From CAYQCE01 sp964415885 (GTDB taxonomy: Bacteria > Zixibacteria > MSB-5A5 > JAABVY01 > JAHJOQ01), in NCBI GenBank assembly GCA_964415885.1, contig CAYQCE010000066.1:1-16829 (forward strand): a stretch of DNA of 16,829 bases, read 5' to 3'. The stretch's first letter is position 1, and each line of letters begins with the position of its first letter. Below the pieces are notes generated by a model. That model did not search any database. It was not told the DNA's origin and worked only from the letters and a program-made list of their open reading frames with translations. The translations under genes were made by a program, and so were the position numbers. Below are positions 5,615 to 14,667 of the stretch, piece by piece.

Positions 5615-6397
5615 ATGGCATACGAGACTTTGAAAGTGGAGACTGAGGGCGCACTTGCGGTGATTACGGTTGACCGCCCGAAGGCAATGAATGCGCTGAA
5701 CGACAAAGCCTTTACCGAATTGCATTTGGCAATTCACGAGCTCACCAGGGATGACACGACCCGTGTTGTGATTGTGACCGGAGAAGGCGAAAAGGCATTT
5801 GTGGCCGGAGCCGATATCGTGGAGCTTCAGAAGGCGAATCCGGTTGAGGCCAAGACGATTTCAGAGAAGGGGCAGGCGGTTTTCTCTCAGATCGAAAAGT
5901 CCGAACTGATCTTCATAGCTGCAGTAAACGGCTTTGCGCTCGGTGGTGGCTGTGAGTTGGCGATGGCCTGCGATATCCGGTATGCCTCGGAAACTGCGAA
6001 GCTGGGACAGCCGGAGGTTAATCTCGGGATTATTCCCGGCTACGGCGGCACTCAGAGACTTCCGCGACTTGTCGGACGGGGCAAGGCGCTCGAGCTGCTT
6101 CTCACCGGCGATATGGTGACGGCCGAGGAAGCGCTTCGTATAGGACTCGTCGACGAGGTTTTCCCGCCGGCTGAACTGATGGAAAATGCGAAGAAGCTCG
6201 CGGACAAGATTGTGTCGAAAGGTCCGGTCTCGATTCAGCTCGTCAAGAAATGCGTGCGCAACGGGCTTGATTTCTCCCTCGATGCCGGGTGCGCTCTCGA
6301 GAGCGCGGAGTTTTCCGCGGTGTTTGCGACCGAAGACAAGAACGAGGGGACGACGGCGTTCCTGGAGAGGCGTAAAGCCGAATTCAAGGGCAAGTAG
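5615..6397 (+). CDS. Enoyl-CoA hydratase/crotonase family protein (short-chain, Crt-like)
   Basis: Hydrates 2-enoyl-CoA to 3-hydroxyacyl-CoA in fatty-acid beta-oxidation or butyrate-type metabolism; cytosolic. It has 260 aa, the standard family length. The ATG at 5615 is used because GGGAG lies about 8 nt upstream and the family start (MAYETLKVETEGALAVITVDRP) follows; a longer frame from 5561 adds unlike residues. The oxyanion-hole segments are AGADI (64-68) and ALGGGCE (108-114). The two catalytic acids of true hydratases, Glu114 and Glu134 (GQPEVNLGIIPGYGGTQRL), are both present, so hydratase activity is more likely than isomerase or hydrolase. The downstream heme genes start after 96 bp; cotranscription is possible but the functions are unrelated. 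No thiolase or acyl-CoA dehydrogenase is nearby. Confidence 0.92.
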   Translation: MAYETLKVETEGALAVITVDRPKAMNALNDKAFTELHLAIHELTRDDTTRVVIVTGEGEKAFVAGADIVELQKANPVEAKTISEKGQAVFSQIEKSELIFIAAVNGFALGGGCELAMACDIRYASETAKLGQPEVNLGIIPGYGGTQRLPRLVGRGKALELLLTGDMVTAEEALRIGLVDEVFPPAELMENAKKLADKIVSKGPVSIQLVKKCVRNGLDFSLDAGCALESAEFSAVFATEDKNEGTTAFLERRKAEFKGK

Positions 6398-6493
6398 AGC
6401 AATCGGCATCTACACAAGCATAGACTTCACAGGCGCGGCATCAGAAAGTCCGAACAAAATTCGAGGTGCCGCGTTTATTAGTCCGGAGTACTA

Positions 6494-7534
6494 ATGAACG
6501 GAACGCTGATACATCAGAGCAACTTCCTCGCGGCTGCATACGGCAACCCGCACGACACGATCCCGATCTGGATTATGCGTCAGGCGGGACGCTATCTCCC
6601 CCAGTTTCAGGCAGTCCGAAAGGACCATAGCTTTCTGGAAATCTGTAACAGCCCGGAACTTATGGCTCGGGTGACGCTCGATCCGATCGAGGAGTTCGGT
6701 TTCGATGCGGCGATTGTCTTTTCCGATATACTTCTTCCTGTCGAATCGCTCGGATTGAAGCTTACGTATCCGAGCAAAGGTCCTGTGATTGAACCCCCAC
6801 TGGTCGATCCCGATCAGATAGAGAAGCTCGAGTCGTTCGATCCGAGGGAGAAGCTCAGCCGGGTTCTTGCCGGCATTACGCTGATACGCGAGCGGCTCGA
6901 CAAGAATGTGCCGCTGCTCGGATTTGTCGCGTCGCCGTTTACGTTGCTATCCTACATGATCGAGGGAGGCAGCTCCAAAAATCAGGCCGAGACGAAGAAA
7001 TTTATATTTAGCCACAGGCGGGTCGCGCACCGAAGCCTCGCGATGCTCTCAGAGCTTCTCGGTGAGTACCTGAAAGCTCAGATCGAAGCCGGTTCCGATG
7101 GGGTGCAGGTGTTCGATTCTGTCGGCGGTGTCCTCGCGGCCGATGCCTACTTCGAGTTCAGCTTGCCATATATCAGGCGTGTCTTCGATGCATGCGAGAC
7201 TCCCGGCGTACCGCGTTCTTTGTTCGTGAAGAACACATCTCCATTCCTGCATGCTCTCGCAGACATCAATTGCGAGATCCTGAGCGTCGACTGGCATGTC
7301 GATCTGAAGCGTGCGCGGAATCTTCTGACAGACAAGACAATTCAGGGCAATCTCGATCCCGGGCTTCTTCTCGGCGACAGGGACCTCGTTATGGACTCGA
7401 CGATGCGTATACTCGACAATATGGCGGAGCGGCCGGGGTTCATCTTCAATCTCGGACATGGTATCCTTCCGGGAACGCCGGTCGATAATGTCAGAGCGGT
7501 CGTGGATGCCGTGCATTCTTACAAAGTCAGGTGA
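6494..7534 (+). CDS. hemE: Uroporphyrinogen decarboxylase
   Basis: Decarboxylates the four acetate side chains of uroporphyrinogen III to give coproporphyrinogen III. It is 346 aa, close to the usual length. ATG at 6494 with GGAG 5 nt upstream. Family signatures: IWIMRQAGRYLP (Arg29 and Arg33), FSDIL with Asp78 (the substrate-pyrrole-binding Asp), SPFTLLSYMIEGGSSK with Tyr154, and FNLGHGILPGTP with His322. It is the first gene of a tight late-heme operon; the next gene begins 10 nt after its stop codon, and the AGGTGAT ribosome-binding site of hemN overlaps the hemE stop, suggesting translational coupling. Confidence 0.97.
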   Translation: MNGTLIHQSNFLAAAYGNPHDTIPIWIMRQAGRYLPQFQAVRKDHSFLEICNSPELMARVTLDPIEEFGFDAAIVFSDILLPVESLGLKLTYPSKGPVIEPPLVDPDQIEKLESFDPREKLSRVLAGITLIRERLDKNVPLLGFVASPFTLLSYMIEGGSSKNQAETKKFIFSHRRVAHRSLAMLSELLGEYLKAQIEAGSDGVQVFDSVGGVLAADAYFEFSLPYIRRVFDACETPGVPRSLFVKNTSPFLHALADINCEILSVDWHVDLKRARNLLTDKTIQGNLDPGLLLGDRDLVMDSTMRILDNMAERPGFIFNLGHGILPGTPVDNVRAVVDAVHSYKVR

Positions 7535-7544
7535 TCACTCGACA

Positions 7545-8909
7545 ATGTTGAATCTTCTGAAGAAATACGGCAAGCCGGTTCCGCGATATACAAGCTATCC
7601 GACCGCGCCCGAGTGGTCGCCGGAGTTCGGCAACGATGAGTATGTCAATGCCCTCCGGGACGCCTCCGGCCATAAGCACGAACCCTTATCGCTCTATGCG
7701 CACATTCCATTTTGTTCGAGACGGTGCACGTTCTGCGGCTGCACGACTCTGGTGCCGTCGGAGGGTGATATAATCGATCGGTATCTCGGTAAAGTTGACG
7801 CAGAGATTGAGCGTGTGTCGAGCCTGCTCGGAGACAGACGCTCGCTTGCGCAGGTACACTGGGGCGGCGGAACCCCGACATATCTCGACACAAACGAGAT
7901 GATTCGTCTCTTTCGAATGATAGATTCGCGCTTCTCTGTTGCCGATGGTGCGGAAATAGCTATCGAGGTCGATCCCCGCGTTACGACAGAGGAGCATGCT
8001 CGCTGTCTCGCCGAGCTTGGGTTCAATCGCATCAGCCTCGGTGTGCAGGATTTCTCCGATGAGGTCCAGGAGGCGATTGGTCGGCGACAGAGCCGCACGC
8101 AGACGGTGAAGCTATACACTCTGCTTCGGAAGCTCGGATTCATGGGCATCAACATGGACTTTGTCTACGGTCTGCCGCTTCAGACGATGGAGAGATTCAG
8201 AGATACAGTCTCGGAACTGATAATGCTCCGTCCGGACCGCATAGCTCTCTATAATTTCGCATATCTGCCTGCGATGAAGCCGCATCAGCGCGCCATCAAT
8301 GAGAAAGATCTCCCGACTGTGGAGGAGCGTCAGGCCCTGTTTGCGTATGCAGTTGAGACTCTAATCGAAGGCGGCTATGTTCAGGTCGGAATGGATCACT
8401 TCGCATTGCCCGAGGATGAGCTTGTTAAGGCTCTCGAATCGCAGACGCTGCACCGGAATTTCATGGGATACACGACCAAACCGGCATCGGATATGATCGG
8501 CTTCGGCATGTCTGCGATCAGCGATGTTGCAGGCCGGTATGCTCAGAATGAATCGCGCATTGAGTCATACATGAACGCGATCTCCGAGAATTCTATGGCT
8601 GTCTACCGAGGATACGAGCTATCGACGGATGATCTCATCCGGCGACGCCTGATCACATTCCTTATGTGCAATATGGTCCTGCCGTTTGAGCTACTCGAAG
8701 ATGAGTTCGGAATCGAGTTTGCAGATTGTTTCGGATCAGAGAATCAGTATCTCGAGGAGTTTGTCGCGGACGGCCTCGTGGTGCGTCATGAGGGCCGAAT
8801 CGAGGTCACCGAAATCGGACGCACCTTCATCCGGAACATCGCCCGCGTCTTTGACGCTTACGCCTCGAAAGCTGAAGCGGGCAAAACCACTTACTCACAG
8901 TCAGTCTGA
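7545..8909 (+). CDS. hemN: Oxygen-independent coproporphyrinogen III dehydrogenase (radical SAM)
   Basis: Converts coproporphyrinogen III to protoporphyrinogen IX without O2, using two S-adenosylmethionine. It is 454 aa, close to E. coli HemN. I chose the ATG at 7545 because the diagnostic N-terminus (MLNLLKKYGKPVPRYTSYPTAP) starts there; an upstream in-frame start at 7458 would overlap hemE by 77 nt. The radical-SAM motif is Cys57-x3-Cys61-x2-Cys64-x-Cys66 (HIPFCSRRCTFCGC). The fourth Cys and the PRYTSYPTAP start distinguish true HemN from the HemW chaperone family. The SAM-binding glycine motif HWGGGTPTYL follows. The C-terminal winged-helix-like part is present, so the gene looks complete. 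Confidence 0.96.
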   Translation: MLNLLKKYGKPVPRYTSYPTAPEWSPEFGNDEYVNALRDASGHKHEPLSLYAHIPFCSRRCTFCGCTTLVPSEGDIIDRYLGKVDAEIERVSSLLGDRRSLAQVHWGGGTPTYLDTNEMIRLFRMIDSRFSVADGAEIAIEVDPRVTTEEHARCLAELGFNRISLGVQDFSDEVQEAIGRRQSRTQTVKLYTLLRKLGFMGINMDFVYGLPLQTMERFRDTVSELIMLRPDRIALYNFAYLPAMKPHQRAINEKDLPTVEERQALFAYAVETLIEGGYVQVGMDHFALPEDELVKALESQTLHRNFMGYTTKPASDMIGFGMSAISDVAGRYAQNESRIESYMNAISENSMAVYRGYELSTDDLIRRRLITFLMCNMVLPFELLEDEFGIEFADCFGSENQYLEEFVADGLVVRHEGRIEVTEIGRTFIRNIARVFDAYASKAEAGKTTYSQSV

Positions 8910-8920
8910 AAAGCCTGCCA

Positions 8921-9964
8921 ATGCCGGCCGAGCAGCATCATCGAAAGGTCAAACTGTCCGGAGACGGCAAGGGCCTTGATCCTCGTAAGGACAGTTGGGC
9001 AGTGCTGCTCGTCAACATGGGCGGGCCTGAGAGCACGAATGAGGTTAAGGAATATCTCAGGAACATCTTCTCGGATAAGGCCATAATCAAGCTTCCGCTA
9101 TCGCCGATTCTCCAGTGGCCGCTTTCGAGGGTCATATCTCATTTCAGAGCTAAAGGTTCAGCCGAGAAATACCGCCTCATCGGCGGAGGTTCTCCGCTTC
9201 TCGGGATAACGAATCGACTGTCAAAAGCCGTGGAAACGGAGCTCCGGAAGAGATACCCGAAAGTCAGCGTGCACACTGCCATGCGCTACACGAAACCGTT
9301 TATTCATGAACAGCTCGATAGATGCAAAGGGGACGAAAACAACTACGTGCTGATTGTACCGCTATATCCACAATACTGTCATGCCACGACGGGTACAGTC
9401 AGGATCGAGGCGGAACGTTATCTCTCCGGCAAGCACCCGGAGTTTGCGGCGGAAATGTTGACTGATTTCCACAACGACGAGCGATATATCCAGATGATGC
9501 GAAGCAGTGTTGAGGGATACATGAGTTCGCTGCGCGATGAGAAGAAGACCAGGCTCGTGTTCTCAGCGCATTCCGTGCCGCAGAGTCTCGTCGATTCAGG
9601 GGATCCGTATGTCGACCAGATCAAAAAGAGCAGCGAGCTGATAGCGGATGGGCGCGATTACATTGTCTCGTTCCAGTCCAGAACCGGCCCGGTAAAATGG
9701 GTAGGGCCGGATACAATCGAAGCTGCAACGAAACTCAGAGAGGATGGTTACGGTCGGATTGTGGTCGTTCCGATCAGCTTCGTCGCTGACAATCTCGAAA
9801 CGTTATACGATATAGACATTCTTCTCAAGGAGCACTGTGATCTGCTCGGTATCGAGCTTCACCGTATCCATTGTCCGAACGACTCGCCGGATTTCTCGGA
9901 TGTTATTTCCCGAATAGTGGCAGACTGCGTTATCGAGTGGGGGAAGAGTGAGCGGTATGCATAG
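8921..9964 (+). CDS. hemH: Ferrochelatase
   Basis: Inserts Fe2+ into the porphyrin ring as the last step to heme. 347 aa from ATG 8921. Key residues are His217 in VFSAHSVPQSLVDSGDPY and Glu293 in FVADNLETLYDID, both metal-site residues, with SFQSRTGPVKWVGPDT between them. The first 25 residues (MPAEQHHRKVKLSGDGKG...) precede the usual start of the family (WAVLLVNMGGPES), and no convincing Shine-Dalgarno stands before 8921. Translation may therefore rely on coupling to hemN 11 nt upstream, or begin at an internal codon such as the GTG in WAVLLV. Context (HemN before, protoporphyrinogen oxidase after) indicates protoporphyrin IX as substrate rather than coproporphyrin III. Confidence 0.95.
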   Translation: MPAEQHHRKVKLSGDGKGLDPRKDSWAVLLVNMGGPESTNEVKEYLRNIFSDKAIIKLPLSPILQWPLSRVISHFRAKGSAEKYRLIGGGSPLLGITNRLSKAVETELRKRYPKVSVHTAMRYTKPFIHEQLDRCKGDENNYVLIVPLYPQYCHATTGTVRIEAERYLSGKHPEFAAEMLTDFHNDERYIQMMRSSVEGYMSSLRDEKKTRLVFSAHSVPQSLVDSGDPYVDQIKKSSELIADGRDYIVSFQSRTGPVKWVGPDTIEAATKLREDGYGRIVVVPISFVADNLETLYDIDILLKEHCDLLGIELHRIHCPNDSPDFSDVISRIVADCVIEWGKSERYA

Positions 9965-11312
9965 AATCGCGATTATCGGCGGTGGCATCTCCGGGCTTGC
10001 CGTGCTGCACTATCTGATGTCGAGCGGCGCAGATATCGATGTTCGACTGTTTGAACGCAGTGATAGACTCGGCGGAACGATAGGCACGGACCGGGCCGAC
10101 GGGTTTACGTTCGACTGGGGACCGAACGGTTTTCTTGATCGTGAGCCGGCGACGCTCGATCTTGTGAAACATCTCGGCCTGACCGGGAAATTGGTTCAGG
10201 CAAATCCGAAAGCCGAGAAGAGGTTTATCTTTCGAAACGGTCGACTTCACCCAGTGAGTCCGCATCCGCTCAAGTTCCTGACATCTCCTCTTTTGAGCGT
10301 GAAAGGGCGCGCTAGGGTCTTGTACGAACCCTTTGTGCGTAAGAAGGAAAACTCTTCTGAGGAGACGATATTCCAGTTCGCATCGCGCAGAATCGGAAGC
10401 GAGGCGGCGGAGGTTCTCGTGGATCCGATGGTCTCCGGTGTCTTCGGTGGCGACGCACGGGAGTCATCCCTGCGAGCTTGCTTCCCAAAGATGGCTCAGA
10501 TGGAGGAGCAGCACGGCTCCCTGGTTAAGGCTCTGATCGCAAAAAAGAAGGAAGGAAGCAAGGGAGGGCCGTCGGGTCCTACCGGCAGACTGACATCGTT
10601 TGAAAACGGGCTGTATACGCTGGTGGAGGCATTCCAGCATCGGTACTATCAGCATCTTTCGCTAGGTGTCGATGTGCCCGCTGTCGAAGAAACGCCAAAC
10701 GGCTATGTTGTGAACGGTGGTGACACATACGATTCGGTGGTTTTCGCGACACCCTCTTACACTGCGGCATCGCTACTGCAGGATGTGTCTGAAACTGCAG
10801 CCAGGCTTCTGAATAAGATACCCTATGCTCCCATGGCGGTTTGTTGTTTCGGTTATTCGAAAGATCGCGTGAAACATGATCTCGACGGTTTCGGGTTTCT
10901 CGTACCGCACGTCGAAAAGCGAGATATTCTCGGGTCTATATGGACATCATCGATCTTTCCGGATCAGGCGCCCGAGGGGAGCCATCTACTGCGCACTATG
11001 CTCGGAGGATACGGAGATGACAGTATCTCGGTGATGGGCAATGACGAACTGGTGCATATTGCGACGCATGAGCTGATGGATATCGTGGGCGTTCCCGATG
11101 AACCTGAATTCGTCCGAGTATTCAAATGGAAACATGCCATACCACAGTATCTACTCGGACACTCTGATCTAATCTCCAGGATTGAGTCCGAACTGTCGCA
11201 CCATTCTGGTTTGTATCTGGTGGGCAACGCCTACACGGGAGTCGGCCTGAACGACTGCGTTCTGAGATCCCGAGAGGTTGCCTACACCATCCTCGACAGG
11301 CTCACTGTCTGA
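9957..11312 (+). CDS. hemY: FAD-dependent protoporphyrinogen oxidase (PgoX/HemY type)
   Basis: Oxidises protoporphyrinogen IX to protoporphyrin IX with O2 as electron acceptor in this family; usually membrane-associated. 451 aa from ATG 9957. A GTG at 9948, closer to the GGGGAA ribosome-binding site, would add three residues and cannot be excluded. The dinucleotide fold is at the N-terminus (IAIIGGGISGLAVLHYL, then LFERSDRLGG). FDWGPNGFL follows, and the FAD-closing C-terminal motif is LYLVGNAYTGVGLNDCV. The start overlaps the hemH stop, so the four heme genes form one coupled operon. A Gram-positive-type coproporphyrinogen oxidase is the alternative reading of this family, but HemN in the same operon and the absence of HemQ here favour the protoporphyrin branch. 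Confidence 0.93.
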   Translation: MHRIAIIGGGISGLAVLHYLMSSGADIDVRLFERSDRLGGTIGTDRADGFTFDWGPNGFLDREPATLDLVKHLGLTGKLVQANPKAEKRFIFRNGRLHPVSPHPLKFLTSPLLSVKGRARVLYEPFVRKKENSSEETIFQFASRRIGSEAAEVLVDPMVSGVFGGDARESSLRACFPKMAQMEEQHGSLVKALIAKKKEGSKGGPSGPTGRLTSFENGLYTLVEAFQHRYYQHLSLGVDVPAVEETPNGYVVNGGDTYDSVVFATPSYTAASLLQDVSETAARLLNKIPYAPMAVCCFGYSKDRVKHDLDGFGFLVPHVEKRDILGSIWTSSIFPDQAPEGSHLLRTMLGGYGDDSISVMGNDELVHIATHELMDIVGVPDEPEFVRVFKWKHAIPQYLLGHSDLISRIESELSHHSGLYLVGNAYTGVGLNDCVLRSREVAYTILDRLTV

Positions 11313-11567
11313 TTCTCCAGTCAGCGATCCAAAGTGTATCCTATAGCGTGTCGATCCAGTCTACCTCTTCAAGCTTGCTCCAAAGAAACTAATTCGACCT
11401 TTCTGAAGCGCCATTGCAGTGATTCGTCAGCATCCTGCGAATTACACGACCCGTTCGATTTCCGAGCGAGACTGATTGAACCACGAAATATCTGTCCACA
11501 TTGTGTTAAGATTCTGCACCCGATACCGATACTTACATTGGTTCCAAACTTAAACGGGTGTTTTCAA

Positions 11568-12788
11568 ATGAGAAGAAGCGAGTATCTGACTTCCACATAT
11601 GATGAGACTATCGCTCCCGGAAGGGATGAACTTCCCGAGCAATACCGTCAAAATGCGATTGACACGCTCAAGTGGTTCTGCTTCGAGCAGAAACCCGACA
11701 GTGTGTTGGAGGAAGTCACGAATCTTTTCAATCGCACGCCGCACTGCAGGCTGCTGAAATGCGATTTCGATGATTACCCATCCGCCGTCGGTACGGGTAT
11801 TCTGTATGGCGCGGAGAAGTCATCCGCAATCGAAACGCCCTTTTTCTCGGAAGTATCCGATTTGCGTTCATCAATTGTCCAGCTGACGATTCGCGGATGG
11901 TCCGGTCTCCCGGGCGATCCGAAGCTGAATGTTCAGCTCTCGGTACACTCCGACTCGGATAGTGTCTGGAAGACTGTATATGGAGATATGATCGAATATT
12001 CGGAGTTGTGGGATGGACGAATCTCGGAGACACCGCTCAAAATACCCGAGGACATTGAAAGGTCGGAGGCTGACATGGAGGGACTCGAGTCGATTATCGC
12101 CGGTTTGGATGATGATGTTGAACTCGGTTTCGAGAAGATGGTATCTGAGGTCGTGCATGAAGTGCGCAATCCTCTCGGTTCGATAATGACTGCGGTCGGG
12201 CTGGTGATCGGAAAGGCTGGCGAGCCGCTCGAGGATGAGGATTGTCATTTGCTTTCCATGATCGAATCGGAATCGGAGAGAATCGACAGCATCCTGCGAA
12301 GCTTCGTGGATTCGGTCAAGCCTATTGCACTGAAACGTGAGAATGCCAGTGTGCGTACACTTGCCCTCCAATCGCTTCGAGAATCGGTATTTGTCGATGA
12401 TGATCTGGTGGATACTCTCGAGATCTTCGATGACTCCGGAAGCGGTACCGTTTGCGCGGTCGATACGGGTGTTGTGAAGGGGATGCTCGAATACTTGACG
12501 AAGGATTTGCCGGAATCGATTTCCGGATGTTCCGGGCTTGCATTCGAGTGCTCCACCGACGACAACGAACTGAAATTAGACTTCAAATACAGCGGTGATG
12601 GGATAAGGCCGGATTTGCTAAGGAAGGTTGTGTTACCCTCAAATGCCGCCAAGGATGGTGGCTCCGGTCTAAATGAGATTCCGCCCAACATGGTGGTTAT
12701 GGCTCACGGCGGACGTATGCGGGTGCATTCGGAGAACTCGCTGACCGTGCTGACCATCTGGATGCCGCTTGCTGGAAACTGTAAATAA
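11568..12788 (+). CDS. Cytosolic sensor histidine kinase with degenerate ATPase domain
   Basis: 406 aa from ATG 11568. The frame is open further upstream (to 11334), but that part is Cys/Pro-rich and unlike the rest, so I treat 11313-11567 as an untranslated gap with no clear promoter. No transmembrane segment or signal peptide is seen. Residues about 25-165 form an unrecognised input region. The dimerisation/phosphoacceptor helix is clear, with His197 in EVVHEVRNPLGSIMTAV. The C-terminal ATPase domain is recognisable only in its glycine boxes (YSGDGIRPDLLRK; GGSGLNEIPPNMVVMAHGGRM). The N-box, where an Asn normally binds Mg-ATP, reads GMLEYLTKDLPES with no Asn at the expected place. It may be a weak kinase, a phosphatase or a pseudokinase partner of the regulator that starts 29 nt downstream. 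Confidence 0.82.
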   Translation: MRRSEYLTSTYDETIAPGRDELPEQYRQNAIDTLKWFCFEQKPDSVLEEVTNLFNRTPHCRLLKCDFDDYPSAVGTGILYGAEKSSAIETPFFSEVSDLRSSIVQLTIRGWSGLPGDPKLNVQLSVHSDSDSVWKTVYGDMIEYSELWDGRISETPLKIPEDIERSEADMEGLESIIAGLDDDVELGFEKMVSEVVHEVRNPLGSIMTAVGLVIGKAGEPLEDEDCHLLSMIESESERIDSILRSFVDSVKPIALKRENASVRTLALQSLRESVFVDDDLVDTLEIFDDSGSGTVCAVDTGVVKGMLEYLTKDLPESISGCSGLAFECSTDDNELKLDFKYSGDGIRPDLLRKVVLPSNAAKDGGSGLNEIPPNMVVMAHGGRMRVHSENSLTVLTIWMPLAGNCK

Positions 12789-12817
12789 TGAACTCTCAAA
12801 AAGGATAGAAAGGCGTC

Positions 12818-14191
12818 ATGAGTAAGATTCTAATCGTTGATGACGACAGCACTCTTCGTCGTGCGGTGTCGGTCCTTCTGACAAGGAATGATTGCGAGGT
12901 ATCAACTGCCAAGGGGGGACGTGAAGCTCTGGATCTCTTAACGAGCGGGAATTTCGACGTCGTAATCACTGATCTCAAGATGGAAAACATGTCTGGTCTG
13001 GACCTTCTGAGGCGGATCAAGGCCAATTTTCCTGAGGTGGAAGTGATTCTCATGACAGCATTCGGAAGTATCTCGAATGCAGTGGAAGTTATGCGTGCGG
13101 AGGCCTTTGACTACATCACGAAGCCCTTCAAGAACGAGGAGCTAATGATTGTGGTGAACAAGGCTCTCGAAAGAAGACGGCTCGTAGCCGAAGTCAAGTA
13201 TCTTCGTGAGGTGCTCGACTACAAGTACAATTTCGGCACTATTATCGGACAGTCACCGGTGATCAGAAAGGTCGTTGACCTGGTCATGAAGTACTCGTCC
13301 AAGAACATCCCGGTTCTCATTCATGGCGAGCCAGGCACAGGCAAGGAACTGGTCGCGAAGTCGATTCATGACAATTCGCTACGGAAAGACCGCAAGTTCG
13401 TGTCAATCAATTGCTCCGGGGTACCGGCCGAGCTTCTCAAGGCCGAGCTGTTCGGAGCGAGTCTTGAGGATTCCGAAACTCCCACAAATCGTGAAGGAGT
13501 ACTCGAGAAGGCGTCCGGCGGAACGCTCTTCATCGACGACATTGCCGAAATGCATCCCGAGATTCAGACTGCGCTGATTGAAGCATTCAGCTCCGGGAGA
13601 GTTCCGGGCAATAGACCTTCCGCAAAGCTCGATGTCAGGCTGATCGTTGCGACCACGCACGATCTTCAGGCCGAGGTCAAGAACGGGATGCTGAGACGGG
13701 AGCTATATGATATGCTCAGCCCGTATGTAATCAGCCTGCCCACATTGCGTGATCGCGGAGAGGATATTCTGCTTCTGGCCGAGCATTTTATCAAAAAATA
13801 TGCCCGTGAATTCGGCAAGCAGCCGGCCGCACTGACCTCTGATGCCGCACGGATGCTGCTCAACCATTCATGGCCCGGCAATGTCCGCGAGCTCGAGAAC
13901 ACGATTCGTCGAACAATTGCGCTGAGCAAGAACGAAACGCTGGTCGCTGAGGATCTAATCATGGTTGCCGATGCTACGGAAGGTCCGCACAAGCTGCTTT
14001 TCAAGCCGAAGGCCGGCAGCAAGATGTCGCTCGAAGAGAAAGAACTCGAATATATCATCCGAAGCCTGAGAGAGAACAACTGGAACTACACCCGAACCGC
14101 AGGACAGCTCGGGATAGGGCGTACCACTCTCTGGCGGAAGATGAAGAAGATCAAGGACCTGGAAAAGGTCAGCGCGCAAGCCGCTACTTAA
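12818..14191 (+). CDS. NtrC-family response regulator lacking a canonical GAFTGA loop
   Basis: 457 aa with receiver, AAA+ and Fis-type helix-turn-helix domains. Receiver (1-120): acidic pocket DDD at 8-10, phosphoacceptor Asp52 (VITDLKM) and Lys102 in TKPF. AAA+ (about 140-380): Walker A GEPGTGKE (Lys176), Walker B GGTLFIDD, SWPGNVRELENT. DNA-binding tail: NNWNYTRTAGQLGIGRTTLW (421-440). In sigma-54 activators the segment after ELFG reads HEKGAFTGA; here it is ASLEDSETPTNREG (213-227), so the sigma-54-contacting loop is missing. One arginine-finger position (YYRL in the family) reads YDML. ATG 12818 has AAAGG 6 nt upstream. It follows the kinase gene closely and is probably its partner. It may act on sigma-70 promoters or as a repressor instead of as a sigma-54 ATPase activator. 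Confidence 0.92.
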   Translation: MSKILIVDDDSTLRRAVSVLLTRNDCEVSTAKGGREALDLLTSGNFDVVITDLKMENMSGLDLLRRIKANFPEVEVILMTAFGSISNAVEVMRAEAFDYITKPFKNEELMIVVNKALERRRLVAEVKYLREVLDYKYNFGTIIGQSPVIRKVVDLVMKYSSKNIPVLIHGEPGTGKELVAKSIHDNSLRKDRKFVSINCSGVPAELLKAELFGASLEDSETPTNREGVLEKASGGTLFIDDIAEMHPEIQTALIEAFSSGRVPGNRPSAKLDVRLIVATTHDLQAEVKNGMLRRELYDMLSPYVISLPTLRDRGEDILLLAEHFIKKYAREFGKQPAALTSDAARMLLNHSWPGNVRELENTIRRTIALSKNETLVAEDLIMVADATEGPHKLLFKPKAGSKMSLEEKELEYIIRSLRENNWNYTRTAGQLGIGRTTLWRKMKKIKDLEKVSAQAAT

Positions 14192-14286
14192 TCTGTTGAT
14201 TGCACGGGTCAACTCCCGCGGCGATGGACGGGCCTGTGCGCGAATTGCGGTGACCGTATCTCGGGTCTCAAACAGGATGCGCCGAC

Positions 14287-14667
14287 ATGGTAAGTCCTGC
14301 AGGCTCAGTGCTGATTATCGATGACGATCGCAGTTTTCTGACGATTGTCGAGATTGCGCTGTCGCGCAAGGGGATCGAGAGCTTCACGTGCAGTGACACA
14401 GAAGAAGCCCTCAGGGAAGCAACCAATCCTCGACACGACATCATCGTTAGCGACTACTTCCTGCCCGAAATCGACGGACGCAGCCTTCTGAGAAAAGTTC
14501 TGAGCGTGCGCAGAGATTGTGAATTGATACTGACGTCATCGTACCCAATTGGAATGAAATGGACCTATCCGGATCGTATCGAATTCGTCGACAAGCCGGA
14601 TTTGGTGCGAAGCCTCACGGGTAGATTGAAGCGTAGATTGATTCTACTGGGGCAGCATGAGTATTGA
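14287..14667 (+). CDS. Single-domain response regulator receiver protein
   Basis: 126 aa, a CheY-like receiver with no output domain. Acidic residues IIDDDRSF (10-17), phosphoacceptor Asp56 (IIVSDYFLPEIDG), Thr/Ser in LILTSS, and a Lys-Pro near the end (FVDKPDL) are all present, so it should be phosphorylatable. ATG 14287 is preceded at a distance by AGGA. It lies 95 bp after the NtrC-type gene and overlaps the next gene by 11 nt, which suggests it works with the GAF protein. A phosphorelay intermediate or an allosteric partner of the neighbouring kinase are both possible. Confidence 0.88.
   Translation: MVSPAGSVLIIDDDRSFLTIVEIALSRKGIESFTCSDTEEALREATNPRHDIIVSDYFLPEIDGRSLLRKVLSVRRDCELILTSSYPIGMKWTYPDRIEFVDKPDLVRSLTGRLKRRLILLGQHEY

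Noticed and set aside
11334..11567. N-terminal extension of the histidine kinase by 78 residues
   Set aside because: The extra sequence is Cys/Pro/Ser-rich and unlike the rest of the protein; the ATG at 11568 gives a more natural start, although its SD is weak.
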